Assembly: GCA_019055375.1 (NCBI GenBank)
Contig: JAHQIW010003643.1
Location: 230,012 to 294,011 of the forward strand
From: Parelaphostrongylus tenuis
Taxonomy: Eukaryota > Nematoda > Chromadorea > Rhabditida > Metastrongylidae
Length of the DNA stretch: 64,000 nucleotides
Direction of reading: 5' to 3'
Positions 11,062 to 22,140 of this stretch are shown in pieces. Each line of letters opens with the position of its first letter. Position 1 is the stretch's first letter. The position numbers and the translations under genes are program-made. A model generated the notes under the pieces. It made no database searches, was not told the origin of the DNA, and worked only from the letters and a program-made list of their open reading frames with translations.

Positions 11062-11358
11062 AGGATGAAGCTCTCGGCGTTGATCAGTCCCTGAGGGATG
11101 CACCATGCATTGGACTTCAGTTCTAACTTCGTTTGAGGTGATCGAACGCATATATCGCCTTCAGAATGACTCGCGGTGGCATCCCTCTGCACCGAGTCAG
11201 TGCTGCTTATCCTCCCAAACAAGTCTGGGACTTGTCTGGCACCAATTCACCGACCCCGGAGGGATCGAGGTATCAGGTGAACCATGAGCGCGAGATCGCA
11301 CCACTGACTTCGTGTGCGATGCTGAACACCTCTAACCGCTGCACCACATGCGCTCGGA
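11062..11358 (-). repeat. tRNA-derived SINE, family A, copy 4
   Basis: Near full-length on the minus strand. Plus-strand landmarks in order are GCTCTCGGCGTTGATCAG, CACCATGCATTGG, TTTGAGGTGATCGAACGC, ACTCGCGGTGGCATCCC, CAGTGCTGCTTATCCTCCC, TTCACCGACCCCGGAGGG, GCGCGAGATCGCACC and TCTAACCGCTGCACCACATG. Confidence 0.88.
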
Positions 11359-11484
11359 TCATGTGCTACTCACAGCAATACAGGAACTCTTCTCTGCCCT
11401 TGTTTTAGCAATAATCTCCTCGGTTACTCGCGCGTTCGAAGCGCGGCTGACGTTTCAAGTTTCTCGTATCTCAGTATCTTAGAT

Positions 11485-12210
11485 AGAGTTTGATGCCAGA
11501 GATCAGAAAATGCCACTGGATACTGGATCCTCTTAGAATAAATTGAGTAATGACGTTTAGAATGTGAAGGTACCATACTATAATAGAGCAAGTCCATGTG
11601 ATATTTAACATGGATTTTCCTCTGAGTAATGACGTTTAGAATGTGGGGGTGGTATACCATAATAGAGCAAGTCCATGTAATATTTGAGATGAATTTTCCA
11701 GGCGCCATTTCAAACTTTCGGCCATGATGAGACATTTTTGCATAAAGTTTGATGCGAGGAATCAGAAAATGCCACTAAATAGAGGATCCTAGTAGAGCAG
11801 ACTGAGTAGTGACGTATAGAATGTGAAGGTGCTCTACTATAGTAGAGTAAAACCATATGAAATTTAACAGATAATGTAATATTTAACATGAATTTCCTAT
11901 CCGCTCTCAAACGTTTTTTGCCAAGATGAGAGAATTTTCAGATAGAATTCAATGCCAGGAATCAGAAAATGCCACTGGATGCCGGATCCTCTTAGAACAG
12001 ACTTAGTAATGACGTTTAGAATGTGAAGGTGTTTTGCTATAATGGGGTAAAACCACGTAATATTCAACATAAATTTCCTCGGCGCATTCAAACGCTTCAG
12101 TCAGGATGGGAGCATTTTCACATGTAGTTTGATGCGTAGAGTCAGGAAATGCCACTGGATGCCGGATTCTCTTAGAATAGACTGTGTAATGACATTTAGA
12201 ATGTGAGATG
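11485..12210. repeat. Tandem repeat array, unit about 180-260 bp
   Basis: The block TTTGATGCcAGgaATCAGAAA followed by ATGCCACTGGAT, GGATCCTCTTAGAA, AGTAATGACGTTTAGAATGT and TAATAGAG recurs starting near 11489, 11748, 11948 and 12129. The first unit is longer because AGTAATGACGTTTAGAATGTG is itself repeated at about 11547 and 11624. Spacing shrinks along the array. Minus-strand open frames here (11424-12091) are repetitive and have no family match, so I do not call them genes. Confidence 0.8.
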
Positions 12211-12214
12211 ATAC

Positions 12215-14630
12215 AACATGTCGTTTATGTCATCAGTCTGGTGGGAAAATTCCGGCAGCTTACGCTATGGTTGTAGTGTATATATTAAGAGTATATCGTC
12301 CAGTCATGGTTTCCCAGTTATGAAGGAATCAGTCATCCCAATCTAAAGGTACTTCAACGTACTGTTGTCCTGTTAGAACCTTACTTAGAGATCGAGAAAT
12401 CTCGCACCGATCCATACCGACTGAAGACCTTATTAGATTATAATTATCCACCCACGGAGCAATTTGCCTGCTTCACGAATGAAAACTCGAAATTCACAAC
12501 AGCCAAGAAGACAAGTGAAAATATGTTGTCTTTGAAGACAGTAAAGCCCAACGCGGAGATAACGAAGATTCAGTAAAGTTCAGGAAGATCGAACGAGTAT
12601 CGAAATTTCCCAAGAACACGTTTTCCCGTCCTTACTACGAGTAGGAGTGACAAGTGGAGCGTGCGGTTCTACTGAGGCGTACGATAGTGCTGAAACACAC
12701 GTGAGCCATTGACGCATCAACCTTGAAAACTTTCAAAACATCTTCACAGGCTATGTTGAATGCTTGCGTGGTTTCAGGAGCAGTCGGCTGGAAGAAAAAG
12801 ATTACCTGAAAAACCTTACTTACTTAGAAACTTAAATGGTCCGCCTTCACTAATTGTGCGGACTTCAGCACACATTTCAAATGGTATATTGCTCGTCGCG
12901 CATATAATATTCATTGGTTTCCTGATGTAACCTTGCATGGGCTTCTTCAGGTCTTCAAGATTCTGTATTCAGGGAATGGGTTTCGGCGACGGATACTCGG
13001 CCGGGCTGCCTACTAGTTGATTCGGAGATGGTGTTAGGCTGAAATCAAAAGCTGAGGTAAAAGAAAATCAACCGACCGCTCACGGATTATGTAGAAGCCG
13101 AAGTCGAGAAGACTTGGTAGTAAAAAGTCGTTCATTACTTGGCACTGGTGACTACGACTAACTGATTGTAGCGCCTTTTCCATGGAGTGAACGACGCGAA
13201 TGCCAACAACAAGCAACAGCTGAAGTTTACTCACACCACACCTTTCTGTTTGATTGCTTCCAAAGACCTTGCGATAGTGTTATACTATAGCGGCACCAAC
13301 TGAGACCTTCGGTAAAAGCGTATTCCTTGGTGATATCTGACGATTATATAATCATCTGATAGCTCAAATCAAGTGAATTTTGAAGGTATGTTTTATTTCT
13401 CATATTGCTTGTCTTTAACGCCGTGCAAGTCAAAATGAAATTTTGTTTCGCATTTGAAGATTTCTCGCCTGATAAAAGTTTTTTTATAACAAAATTTTGA
13501 CCATTAGATAGAGCAAATCTTTCTAAAGAAAATGTGTTTTGCTCTTTAAAAAGAACTTCTGTACACACAACCTAGCCGACTAGAAGTGCTCACTAAGAGC
13601 GAAACTCAATATTCTTCCGGTCGTTCCAAAGCTCAAAGAAGTCTTTTCTGAAAGCCAAATATACCATTATAATTGAAAAGATTTTCTTCATCGAACAATC
13701 GGAAGTTCATTACACCAAAACTCTTATTCAGTGGGAATTTTTCGGATGAGAAACAAAATCTTATTTTGGCTGGTACGGCGCTATAGATAAGCTATTTGAG
13801 AAACTAAACGAGCTATTGATAAACTACTGGAACGTTTTGCAAATTCGAAAAATACGTTTTTTCATCGAAGACCTCAATTATCGCCGTCGTAATAGAACGG
13901 TACTGATCTTGCTAACATCAGTCGACACATGCTCCACAGGGCAAATATTCTCGTCTTTTTCAAATCATCAACTGAAGTCAAAATCACGCCGTAGAGATTT
14001 GTAGTGGATTCTATAGCTTATCTAACAGAAGATGAAGCGAATGCTGCTGGTGAAAGTAATGTTTTATTCTGCTCTCAAAAATATATAAAAATCTCTTTTA
14101 AGCGAATTCGCTGGCTGATAATTTAGCTCGTATATGACTTGTTTCAATTTCAATAGCCTACTTGTCGTCGTCACCAAGTGCAGTTAGCCGAAATGCGAAA
14201 TCCAGAAACTGACTGCTACATTCACTGCATAAAATTTCCAAATTTGAACATTAAGGTGATTTTATAATAGACTGCAGTAACTCTTTTTAAAATAGCATGA
14301 ACAGTATGTATATTCATGAAGCGATAAAGAATGATTTCATTTGAAGTTTTTTTTAGGTTTCGTACTCTTCAAATCCTCCAGTTCTCCAGAAAGATCATCG
14401 TTTTTTTCTAAAAATCGACTTTCGTCTAGCTTCCTCATGAATATTCAGTATTTTCTCAGGCGCTAAGTTCATTCACACTTAGTGAAAAATTTTTGACTAG
14501 CTTACATTTTAGCGCTCTCGTTATGTGAAAAGTTGGATTAATTCGATTAGACTGTTTGCAGTGATTTAAACTTGCAGTTTGGGTTTGCAGCTTCACTGTG
14601 TCCAATCCGATGCAGTGAGACACTGATCGA
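12215..14630. other. Unassigned interval, no gene recognised
   Basis: About 2.4 kb without supported coding sequence. Short open frames (13034-13234 minus, 13344-13568 minus, 13816-14004 plus) lack homology, coherent splice context or repeats. I see no RNA gene in it. Confidence 0.4.
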
Positions 14631-14705
14631 ATGAAGTATCCTCACTTAACAACAGCCGTTTTGTATAAAGGACACTACCAAGTGAGGATGCTTCATTCAA
14701 GGCCT
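14629..14705. repeat. Short imperfect inverted repeat
   Basis: GAATGAAGTATCCTCACTT near 14630 pairs with AAGTGAGGATGCTTCATTC near 14680, with a loop of about 30 bases. Isolated hairpin, role unknown. Confidence 0.7.
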
Positions 14706-15734
14706 TGGATAGATTCGATGTGGCTACAGACACCCGCATCTCGACGGCAAATCATCGTGGTCAATTGACTAAATACAATCCGATTACGGGAAAGACGAAA
14801 GCGCCACAATGACACCTGAATGCAGTTATTTTGCCATCCTTGCGCTCATATACTGATCCTGTAAGATTTTATCATTTACTACTGAAAGACTAGGAGGCCA
14901 TAGCAACATGTATTTAATCGCACGATGAGTCCGCTACACATAATTGGGGTTAGCATTAATGGACTATTCGTCATAGTTAGCCATGAATCAAACTGTAAGA
15001 AATATCATATTTAATTCTTATCAAACACTCATTATATTCAAAAAATAGAATAGTGCAACACTTTTAGGTAGCAACACAGCGATTCCAATATATCGCCAAA
15101 AAGGGCTGGCATTAGGTCTTCTGATGTGGAGCTTAACTAAATGTCTAATTGGTTGGGTAACGGGGATGTGAGCAGTCGCTTTGGATGAACCGATTAACAA
15201 ATCTTTTCTGAAAATGTTCAAAACGAATGCAAAGAATACGTAAAGTGACTGTGGAGTTATATACACGTTGAGTACTGTAGTAAACTCGATATTATCAACA
15301 ATTATCGAAAAATTGGCAGGATTACTGCTACGCTAACACTCTGATACACGGCCTGCCACTGTGAGACGTTTTCAACAGCAAATTATCAAGTTGAAGGTAG
15401 TCAAAGCTCCCAAACATAACTCACAAATTACAAAGATTTGATAGGTGTATTAAGAACGAAAACAGATCCGAAGTAAAAGTTTAGATTTGAAATGTTCGTC
15501 ATGAAGCCGAATCCACCAGCCAGCAAGATTCTCAACTACACCGGTCTCATATTGGTTATATTAGGGTATGAAACCTGTATCATATTGCTTTTTATATAAG
15601 AGACTCGGACTCTGACGAAGGCGATCTGCCGAAACGTTAGCTGTTAGATTGTGTGACCGAAGTTTTGATTTAACACCTCGTGCACCGCTCAAGAAGAAAA
15701 AAAAAGTAAACACTTATTTTGAAACAACGCATTT

Positions 15735-16790
15735 TTGAGCAAGAACTACTCGGTACAAAATGATCTATCGGTGAGCTCTATAAAGATTTCACGACCAAAA
15801 TATCTCCATTCTATAACAACATCACCATTGACGTAAGAAGAGTAGTTCGACAAGGCGATACAATTTCGCCAAAACTATTCACTGCCACCTTACAAAACGT
15901 CATGCGAACATTAGAATGGGACGAAATGGGAGTGAAAATTGGCGGTCGACAATTAAACCATATTCGCTTTGCTGACGATATCGTTCTCATAACACCAAAC
16001 ATCAGCCAAGCGGAACGAATGGTGACCGATTTCGACAAAGCCTGTGGAAAGATTGGTCTTCGACTGAATCCAACGAAAACGATGTTCATGAGGAACGGAT
16101 GGGTTTTGAGTGCCCCATTCAAGCTTAACGAAACGAACTCTCCGAATGCATTTACGTCTATCTGGTCATAAATCAACATGATGATTGACCCACCTCCAGA
16201 GTTGAGCAGGAGGAAACGAACGGCTCGGGAAACGTTCGTGAACATTGAAGATGTAATGAAAAGGACAAAGTACATCCGACTCCGTGCCCACCTTTTCGTC
16301 TCAACGATGACCCCTACCTTAACGTATGCAACAGAAACCTGGTCTCTACGTAAGCAGGATGAAAGATCGCTTGGGGTTATTGAACGCGCAGTCGAAAGGT
16401 CGATGTTAGGAGTATCCCGTATCTCGCAAATGAGAGAAAGGATCCATGGTTCCGACGTACGTCAACAGTCGAAAATCAGAGACGCCGTTACACGCCAGGA
16501 TATCGAAAATAAGGTGGGCCGGACACGTGATGCTTTTCAACGACAACCTATGGACGAGAGCCGTTTCCAACTGGATTCCTCGGGATTTCAAGCGCTCTAC
16601 AAGGAGACTACCGACCCGATGGTCCGATTTCTTCACAAAATCATAGAAGAAAGATATGATGCTCAACGAATTCCTAGAACGAGGAGGACCCACTGAGCTA
16701 CTCTTGCACCGCGATAGGGAAAAATGGAAGAGTTACTGGTATTCACTCGAGTCACTTGACAATCAACGGGACAGGTGATACAGGTGATAT
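15735..16790 (+). mobile_element. RTE-type non-LTR retrotransposon, 5'-truncated, frameshifted
   Basis: Reverse transcriptase from the palm domain to the C-terminus. The start gives RRVVRQGDTISPKLF, then IRFADDIVLITPNISQAERM with the catalytic FADD box, NPTKTMFMRNGW, SRRKRTARETF, RAHLFVSTMTPTLTYATETW, and finally RWAGHVM, WTRAVSNWIPRD and RWSDFFTK. Frames change near 16170, 16490 and 16640, and stops occur, so it is inactive. The upstream endonuclease and N-terminal RT are missing. It ends after ATCAACGGGACAGGTGATACAGG, the tandem GGTGATA tail that recurs at the end of other copies. Confidence 0.9.
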
Positions 16791-16829
16791 ATGTGCATAT
16801 ATGTATAGAAAGAAAAAGATAGAAAAAGT

Positions 16830-16975
16830 GTATGATTCTCAGCGAATCCCTAGAGCGAAGAGGACCCACTGGACTTCTCTTGCAAGCGATAGGAAACAAT
16901 GGAAGTGTTGCTGGTATCCGCTCAAGTCACTCGACGATCAACCGGACGACATGTGATACAGGTGATACACGCTGT
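16830..16975 (+). mobile_element. RTE 3'-end fragment
   Basis: Starts at TATGATTCTCAGCGAATCCC and reads QRIPRAKRTHW, SDRKQWKCCWYPLKSLDDQ, ending in ACAGGTGATACACG. It is a second, independent 3' end directly behind the larger copy. Confidence 0.8.
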
Positions 16976-17104
16976 CTCCCTCAGAATGAAGCGTCCACTA
17001 ACGCTTTATCGTTCATTTCGCGTTCGTAAATGAGCGTGGAAATACGAAAACCTACTTACAACTTCGGTCACTCAGACATCTGTAAAAAGTCATATAAAAT
17101 TCCA

Positions 17105-17165
17105 GTGATGGAGAGTGATGTGCAAAAATTTCGCCTGACGCGTGATCCGAACCAGCATCTCATCT
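17105..17165 (-). repeat. tRNA-like repeat, family B, fragment
   Basis: GAGAGTGATGTGCAAAAATTTCGCC and CGTGATCCGAACCAGCATCTCATC match the minus-strand end of family B (ATGTGCAAA..TTGCGTCAGC..GGATTCGAACC). Truncated after about 60 bp. Confidence 0.5.
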
Positions 17166-17257
17166 GATGGTTTTTATAGGACTTTGAACATGACATTTAC
17201 ACCGGAAAACGCATTCTGCGAGAGCTCTACAGTAGCAATGTCAAGTAAGCCTGGCAA

Positions 17258-17558
17258 TAAAAGGATGAATATTTCGTCGTTGATCGATCCCTGCGGGATG
17301 CGCCATGCATTCGCCTTCGATTTTTGGCTTCATTTGAGATGACTGAATGCTTATCTGGCCTTTACAGTGACTCGTGGTGGCGTCCCGCTCTATTGAGTCA
17401 GTACTGCTTACCCTCCCAGACAAGTTGGGGACCAACTGGTACCGATACACCGACCTTTGATTCTTACGAATGTCATGGTGAGTCACGAGCGCGGAATCGC
17501 ACCATCGACCCTGTGTGCGGCGACGCAAACACCTTTAACCACTGGGCCACATGCGCTT
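17258..17558 (-). repeat. tRNA-derived SINE, family A, copy 5
   Basis: Plus-strand landmarks GTCGTTGATCGATCCCTGCGGG, CGCCATGCATTCG, TTTGAGATGACTGAATGC, GTGACTCGTGGTGGCGTCCC, AGTACTGCTTACCCTCCC, GAGCGCGGAATCGCACC and CCACTGGGCCACATGCGC run in the order expected for a minus-strand copy. Confidence 0.85.
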
Positions 17559-17769
17559 CAAGGACAATTGCTGACAGGTTCGAGGCCACGTTCGAGTCAC
17601 TGTCTTGCTCATATCATAGTACTTATCCGTAATCGTACTCGACGCCACGCGGCCGCGACGCGCGAAACGACGCTCAGACCCTCGAGAATTTTGGTCCCGC
17701 GAGTTGCAGTGGTTTTGGTTACTTGTTATTTGTTGTTTGTTTCTCCTTGTTGTCGATGTATTTACTCTT

Positions 17770-17880
17770 GATGTTGAGTGATGTGCAAAACTTTCGCGTT
17801 AGGCGGGACTCGAACTCGTACTCTCATCTTATCCGCAGACGTGTGCTCTAACCCGCTGCACACCGACGCTTGTCTTGCCA
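17770..17880 (-). repeat. tRNA-like repeat, family B
   Basis: TGAGTGATGTGCAAAACTTTCGCG, then GGCGGGACTCGAACTCGTACTCTC (B box inverted) and GTGCTCTAACCCGCTGCACACCGACGC (A box inverted). The anticodon-arm region is not tRNA-like enough to be a functional gene. Confidence 0.65.
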
Positions 17881-17924
17881 TCACTCTTAATGCGCTAATG
17901 AGAGTATATCTGGGTTCTTTCTGA

Positions 17925-18765
17925 CTACGAGGCAACAAATTTGAAAACCGAATTCATTTGCTTGGCAGGAACTTTTATTAGGAGTGTTAGTAACCATCGG
18001 AAAGCCGAAACCTCGGGCTACAGCGCTACGTTTCCGCTTTCTCAAAACCCTCTTTCTAAGGCCGTAGAGTCGAAAATAGCGTTAGCCTCAGAAGCGCAAA
18101 TTTCCCCACAGAACAGAGCTCCTTCTTTAGGCTATTAGTAACCAATCGATAGCGTGATCTTTGTTGATTCCAACGCTGTGCTTATACCTGAAAAGGCCGT
18201 TTCTCTGCACCGGCGCAGCAGATGAACTAAGTTGAATTTGCAAATGTAAAGCAAGGGGTCTTTGGCTAATTCACGTGCCGATGCGTGAGGCGCCCACGTG
18301 ATCTGCTGACGCGATACTTCTCTGCGCGTTCATATGCTCGAAAAATCGATGATCATCGCGCCATCGAACGTGGCCGCCTTATTCGCCGCCACATGAATCG
18401 GCCAAAGACCTCCTTGCTCACACATGCGAACTCGACTTATCTAACCTGCTGTGTTGCCAGAGAAATGGTCTTTTCAGGATGTAAGCACAGCGTTGGAACC
18501 AGCAAAGATTACGCTATCGAATGATTACTAATAGCCCAAAAAAGAGCTCTGTTTGGGGATAAATATGCGCTTTTGAGGGTAATATTATTTTTGATTTTAC
18601 AGCGCGATAAAAGCGCGTTTTGAATAACCGGCGAACTGAGATTGTAGCCAGAAATTCCGGCTTCCGAATGGTTACCAACACTTCTATGAAAAGTTTCTGT
18701 CCAGCGAATGAGTCGGTTTTTTTTTGTCCCCTTATAATCACTAAAATCTGTATTCGTTTTGGTTA
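17925..18765. mobile_element. Foldback element FB2, near complete
   Basis: A long inverted repeat. The left arm starts GGCAACAAATTTGAAAACCG, and has TTGGCAGGAACTTTTATTAGG, GTTAGTAACCATCGGAAAGCC and GGGCTACAGCGCTACG. The right arm ends with the complement: GAGATTGTAGCCAG, CTTCCGAATGGTTACCAACAC, GAAAAGTTTCTGTCCAGCGAATG and TTTTTTTTTGTCCCC. Subterminal blocks (TATTAGTAACCAATCGATAGCGTGATC left, GATTACGCTATCGAATGATTACTAATAG right) also pair. The centre near 18290-18400 is GC-richer. No coding sequence: a non-autonomous DNA element. Confidence 0.8.
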
Positions 18766-18798
18766 TCACTATATTAATCAGGCATTTCTTTCAAGGAT

Positions 18799-21700
18799 AT
18801 GCCGTCGAAGGTGAAGTTGTGTGAGAAGAACAAGGATAAACAGAAAGGTTTGGAAGTGTTCAGGTGGGTTTTTCCGATCCTTCCTTCTCACGATCTCTTC
18901 CGCAATATTCTAGGTGTATGTGGGCAGTTAGCGCATGTGGCGCAGTGGTTAGAGGTGCTCTGCGTCGCACACGAGGTCAATGGTTCGATCTCGCGCTCAT
19001 GGCTCACCAAGCCATCCATCCCTCCGGGGTCGGTAAATTGGTACCAGACAGGTCTCAGACTTGTCTGGGAGGATAAACGCACTGACTCGGTTCAGCGGGA
19101 GGCCACCGCGAGTCATTGTAAAGGCCAGATATGCATTCAATCACCTCATACGAAGTTAAAATTTGAAGTCGAATGCTTGGCGCATCCCTCAGGGATTGAT
19201 CACGCCGAGAGCTTTATCCTATATATAGGCCAGTTCTAAGTTATCTAGGTTCAACTATGTTATCCAAGAGCAAATGGAGAAACGACCCTTTCGCTTGACA
19301 AGAACTTTCCGTGAAAGTGTTAGTAGTCATTCGAAAGCTTAAATCTGAGGTTACTGCGCTGTTTGGCTTTTTATTCAGAAAAGCTTTTCAAAACGTTGTA
19401 GCAGAATGAAAACGTTTGTGTTTCACACATGCACGTTTCTCGTAGGACTAAACTATTTTCCTAATTCACAGGTGACCACACGATAGCGTAAGTTTCTCGA
19501 TTCAAAGGCTGTGCTTATTTTCTGGAAAGACCGTTTCACTGCAGTGTAACAGGGAAAATAAGATTGAGTATCACATATGCGGTCATTATTTTTTGGCTTG
19601 TGTGTGGACTGGGCGTAGGCAGGGAGATGGTGGTTTTTTTCTTTACCAAAAGGAAAGACGTTGGAGGTACGAAAAGTAAATGAACATGAAGAGGAAATCT
19701 GATAGTGCCAAAGTCATACGTTTTGTCTGGAGTTTCTTTTGAAGCCGAAAAAAAGAATTCATTTTGAATAACAAAAATCGCACTTCGTACGTGTAACGCC
19801 CCAATGGAGTTGGTCGATCGCCGTATGGATTTGAAGGCCAGGATCATCTCTCCTCCTGCCTATGCCTAGGACAAAAAAAAAATCCCGCATATGTGGGACT
19901 CAATCTTATTTTCCCGGTTACACTGCAGTGAAACGGTCTCTCAGAAAATAAGCACAGCCTTTGAACTGTGGAAACTTGCGCTGTCGAATGGTTACTTATG
20001 ATCTGAGGAAAGAGCTCTGTTCCACGAGAAATATACTTGTGTGAATCATGATTGCTTTTTTCTCAGCTATCACCTGTATCACCTGTCGTCCCATTGATCG
20101 TCGAGTGACTCGAGCGGGTACCAGCAACTCTTCCATTTTTCCCTATCACGTGCAAGAGTAGCCCAGTGGGTCCTCCTCGCTCTAGGGATTCGCTGAGAAT
20201 CATACCCTTTTTCTATCGCTTTCATGAAGAAATCGGACCAACGCGACGGTGGTCTTCCTGTAGAGCGCTTATGTCCCGAGTAATTCAGTCGGTAACGGCT
20301 CTCGTCCATCGGTTGTCGTTGAAGCGCATCACGTGTTCGGCCCACCTTATTTTCGATATCCTGGCTTGTAGAACGGCTATAGCGTTATAAAAAAGTCTTT
20401 ATAAAAAATGGCCACGTAGCGCACTTCCCAGAGTTCAAGCTTTCGAACGATTACTAACACTATTGTGAAGAGCTGTTGTCCTCCAGCAAAAGTTCTCGGA
20501 GAACATACTTGCGCCCAGTCTGTGACATTTTTAGATTTCGAGAATTTCGATCTGATTTAGCCTCTTCGGGAGAGCTATGTATGTTTTAGAAGCAGAATAA
20601 TTTGTAGATTTTTTTTTCTACTGAAGAAAGCTTCTTCCTTAGACTTTTAATAATTTATCGATAACTTGTGAAACGGCGATTTAAACATTGTAGTTAGTTT
20701 TCCAGAGAGCTTTCATAGTGCGCTGTGGCAGCGAAATTAAATTATGTTTTACCTTCGGGTTGCTTTATTTGCTCGATTGGCGTCTGTGCTTGGCTTTTCA
20801 CTAAACTGCTAGTGCTCATTCGATATCCTACAAAACGGTGATTCTGAATCCAAATTTGGTTTTTTGGAAAGGCCTTCATAATGCGTTGTAACAGCAAGAA
20901 GAAGATTGCGTTTAACCCTCGGAGTTTTAATAATGAAACTTATAAAGGTTAGAAGATCAAAGCTCTCGGCATTGACATTCTAGAGGGTCAACCATGCAAT
21001 TGTTCCCATTTATATGCTTCCTTTGAGGTGATTGAATATCTGGCCTTTACAGTGACTCGCGGTGACCTGCCGATATATCGAGTCAGTGATGCTCTCCTCC
21101 CAGACAAATCTGATACCAATTCACCGACCCGAGACTGATGAAAGGCTTGATGAGCCATAAGCGCGAGATCAAACCAATAGCGTTGTGTGTGACGCACAGC
21201 ACCTTCAACCCTACGCCACATCCGCTATCTACTTAAGATGTATATTTGCCGACTATTAACGTTTGGAGGAAATGGTGATCTATCAAAGTAGTAGGAAACC
21301 TGAGAATCTTACCAAAAGGCGAGAATTTTCTAATTAAAAACTTTGAATCTTGTTGCGCAAGGCGGTTCTCGATGTTCGATTGAGGGTTTTTCTCCGCTTA
21401 GGAATCGAAAGAAAAATATCTTACTTATATTAGAGTTCTAGAAGAGACACAGTACTATCGTTTTGTGGGTGTTGCCTCTATATTTCTGCTTCATAGTACC
21501 AAATAAATCTGCCTCAAGCAAAGGGATAACTACTCCAAATGCAAATTTTAGTCTTCTTTGCGTTTCTCATTGCGCAGTATGAAGGTTCTCTAGGAAACCA
21601 ATCTAATTTTGGTATTGCCGTTTTTCAAGCTAACGAATGGTTACTAGAACTCTAGTTGGAAAACTCTGTCCAACGAAAGTTCCTCTGAATAATTGTATGT

Positions 21701-22083
21701 CTACAGAGATACACGAAATCACGAATGACTTAACGAATGTTATCCCATTTTCCCACTTGGTTCTCATGTAAATATATATGCATGTATAGATGTGTATACA
21801 GGTACACATACATACATACATACATACATATATACGTGTGTATATAAGTAATATATATGCATATATGTAATTGTATATATGTACGTATGGACTAAGTGGA
21901 ATGAAGTACATATATGAAATTGAAAATGTATGTGTATGTTTATGTATTCATATGTACATATATGCATATATGTACACGTGTGCACGCATGAATATATACA
22001 TATGCTTGCATATATTTATGTAGATGTGGGCGCGTGTATATATATACACATGCATATGTACATGCACATTTAAACACATGCAT

Positions 22084-22140
<57 letters not shown>

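Noticed and set aside
11424..12091. Serial minus-strand frames with repeated peptide words
   Set aside because: They mirror the tandem DNA repeat and lack start, splice or homology support.
18937..19010. Functional tRNA at the SINE head
   Set aside because: No complete cloverleaf can be drawn, and the same head continues into the fixed SINE body in many copies.
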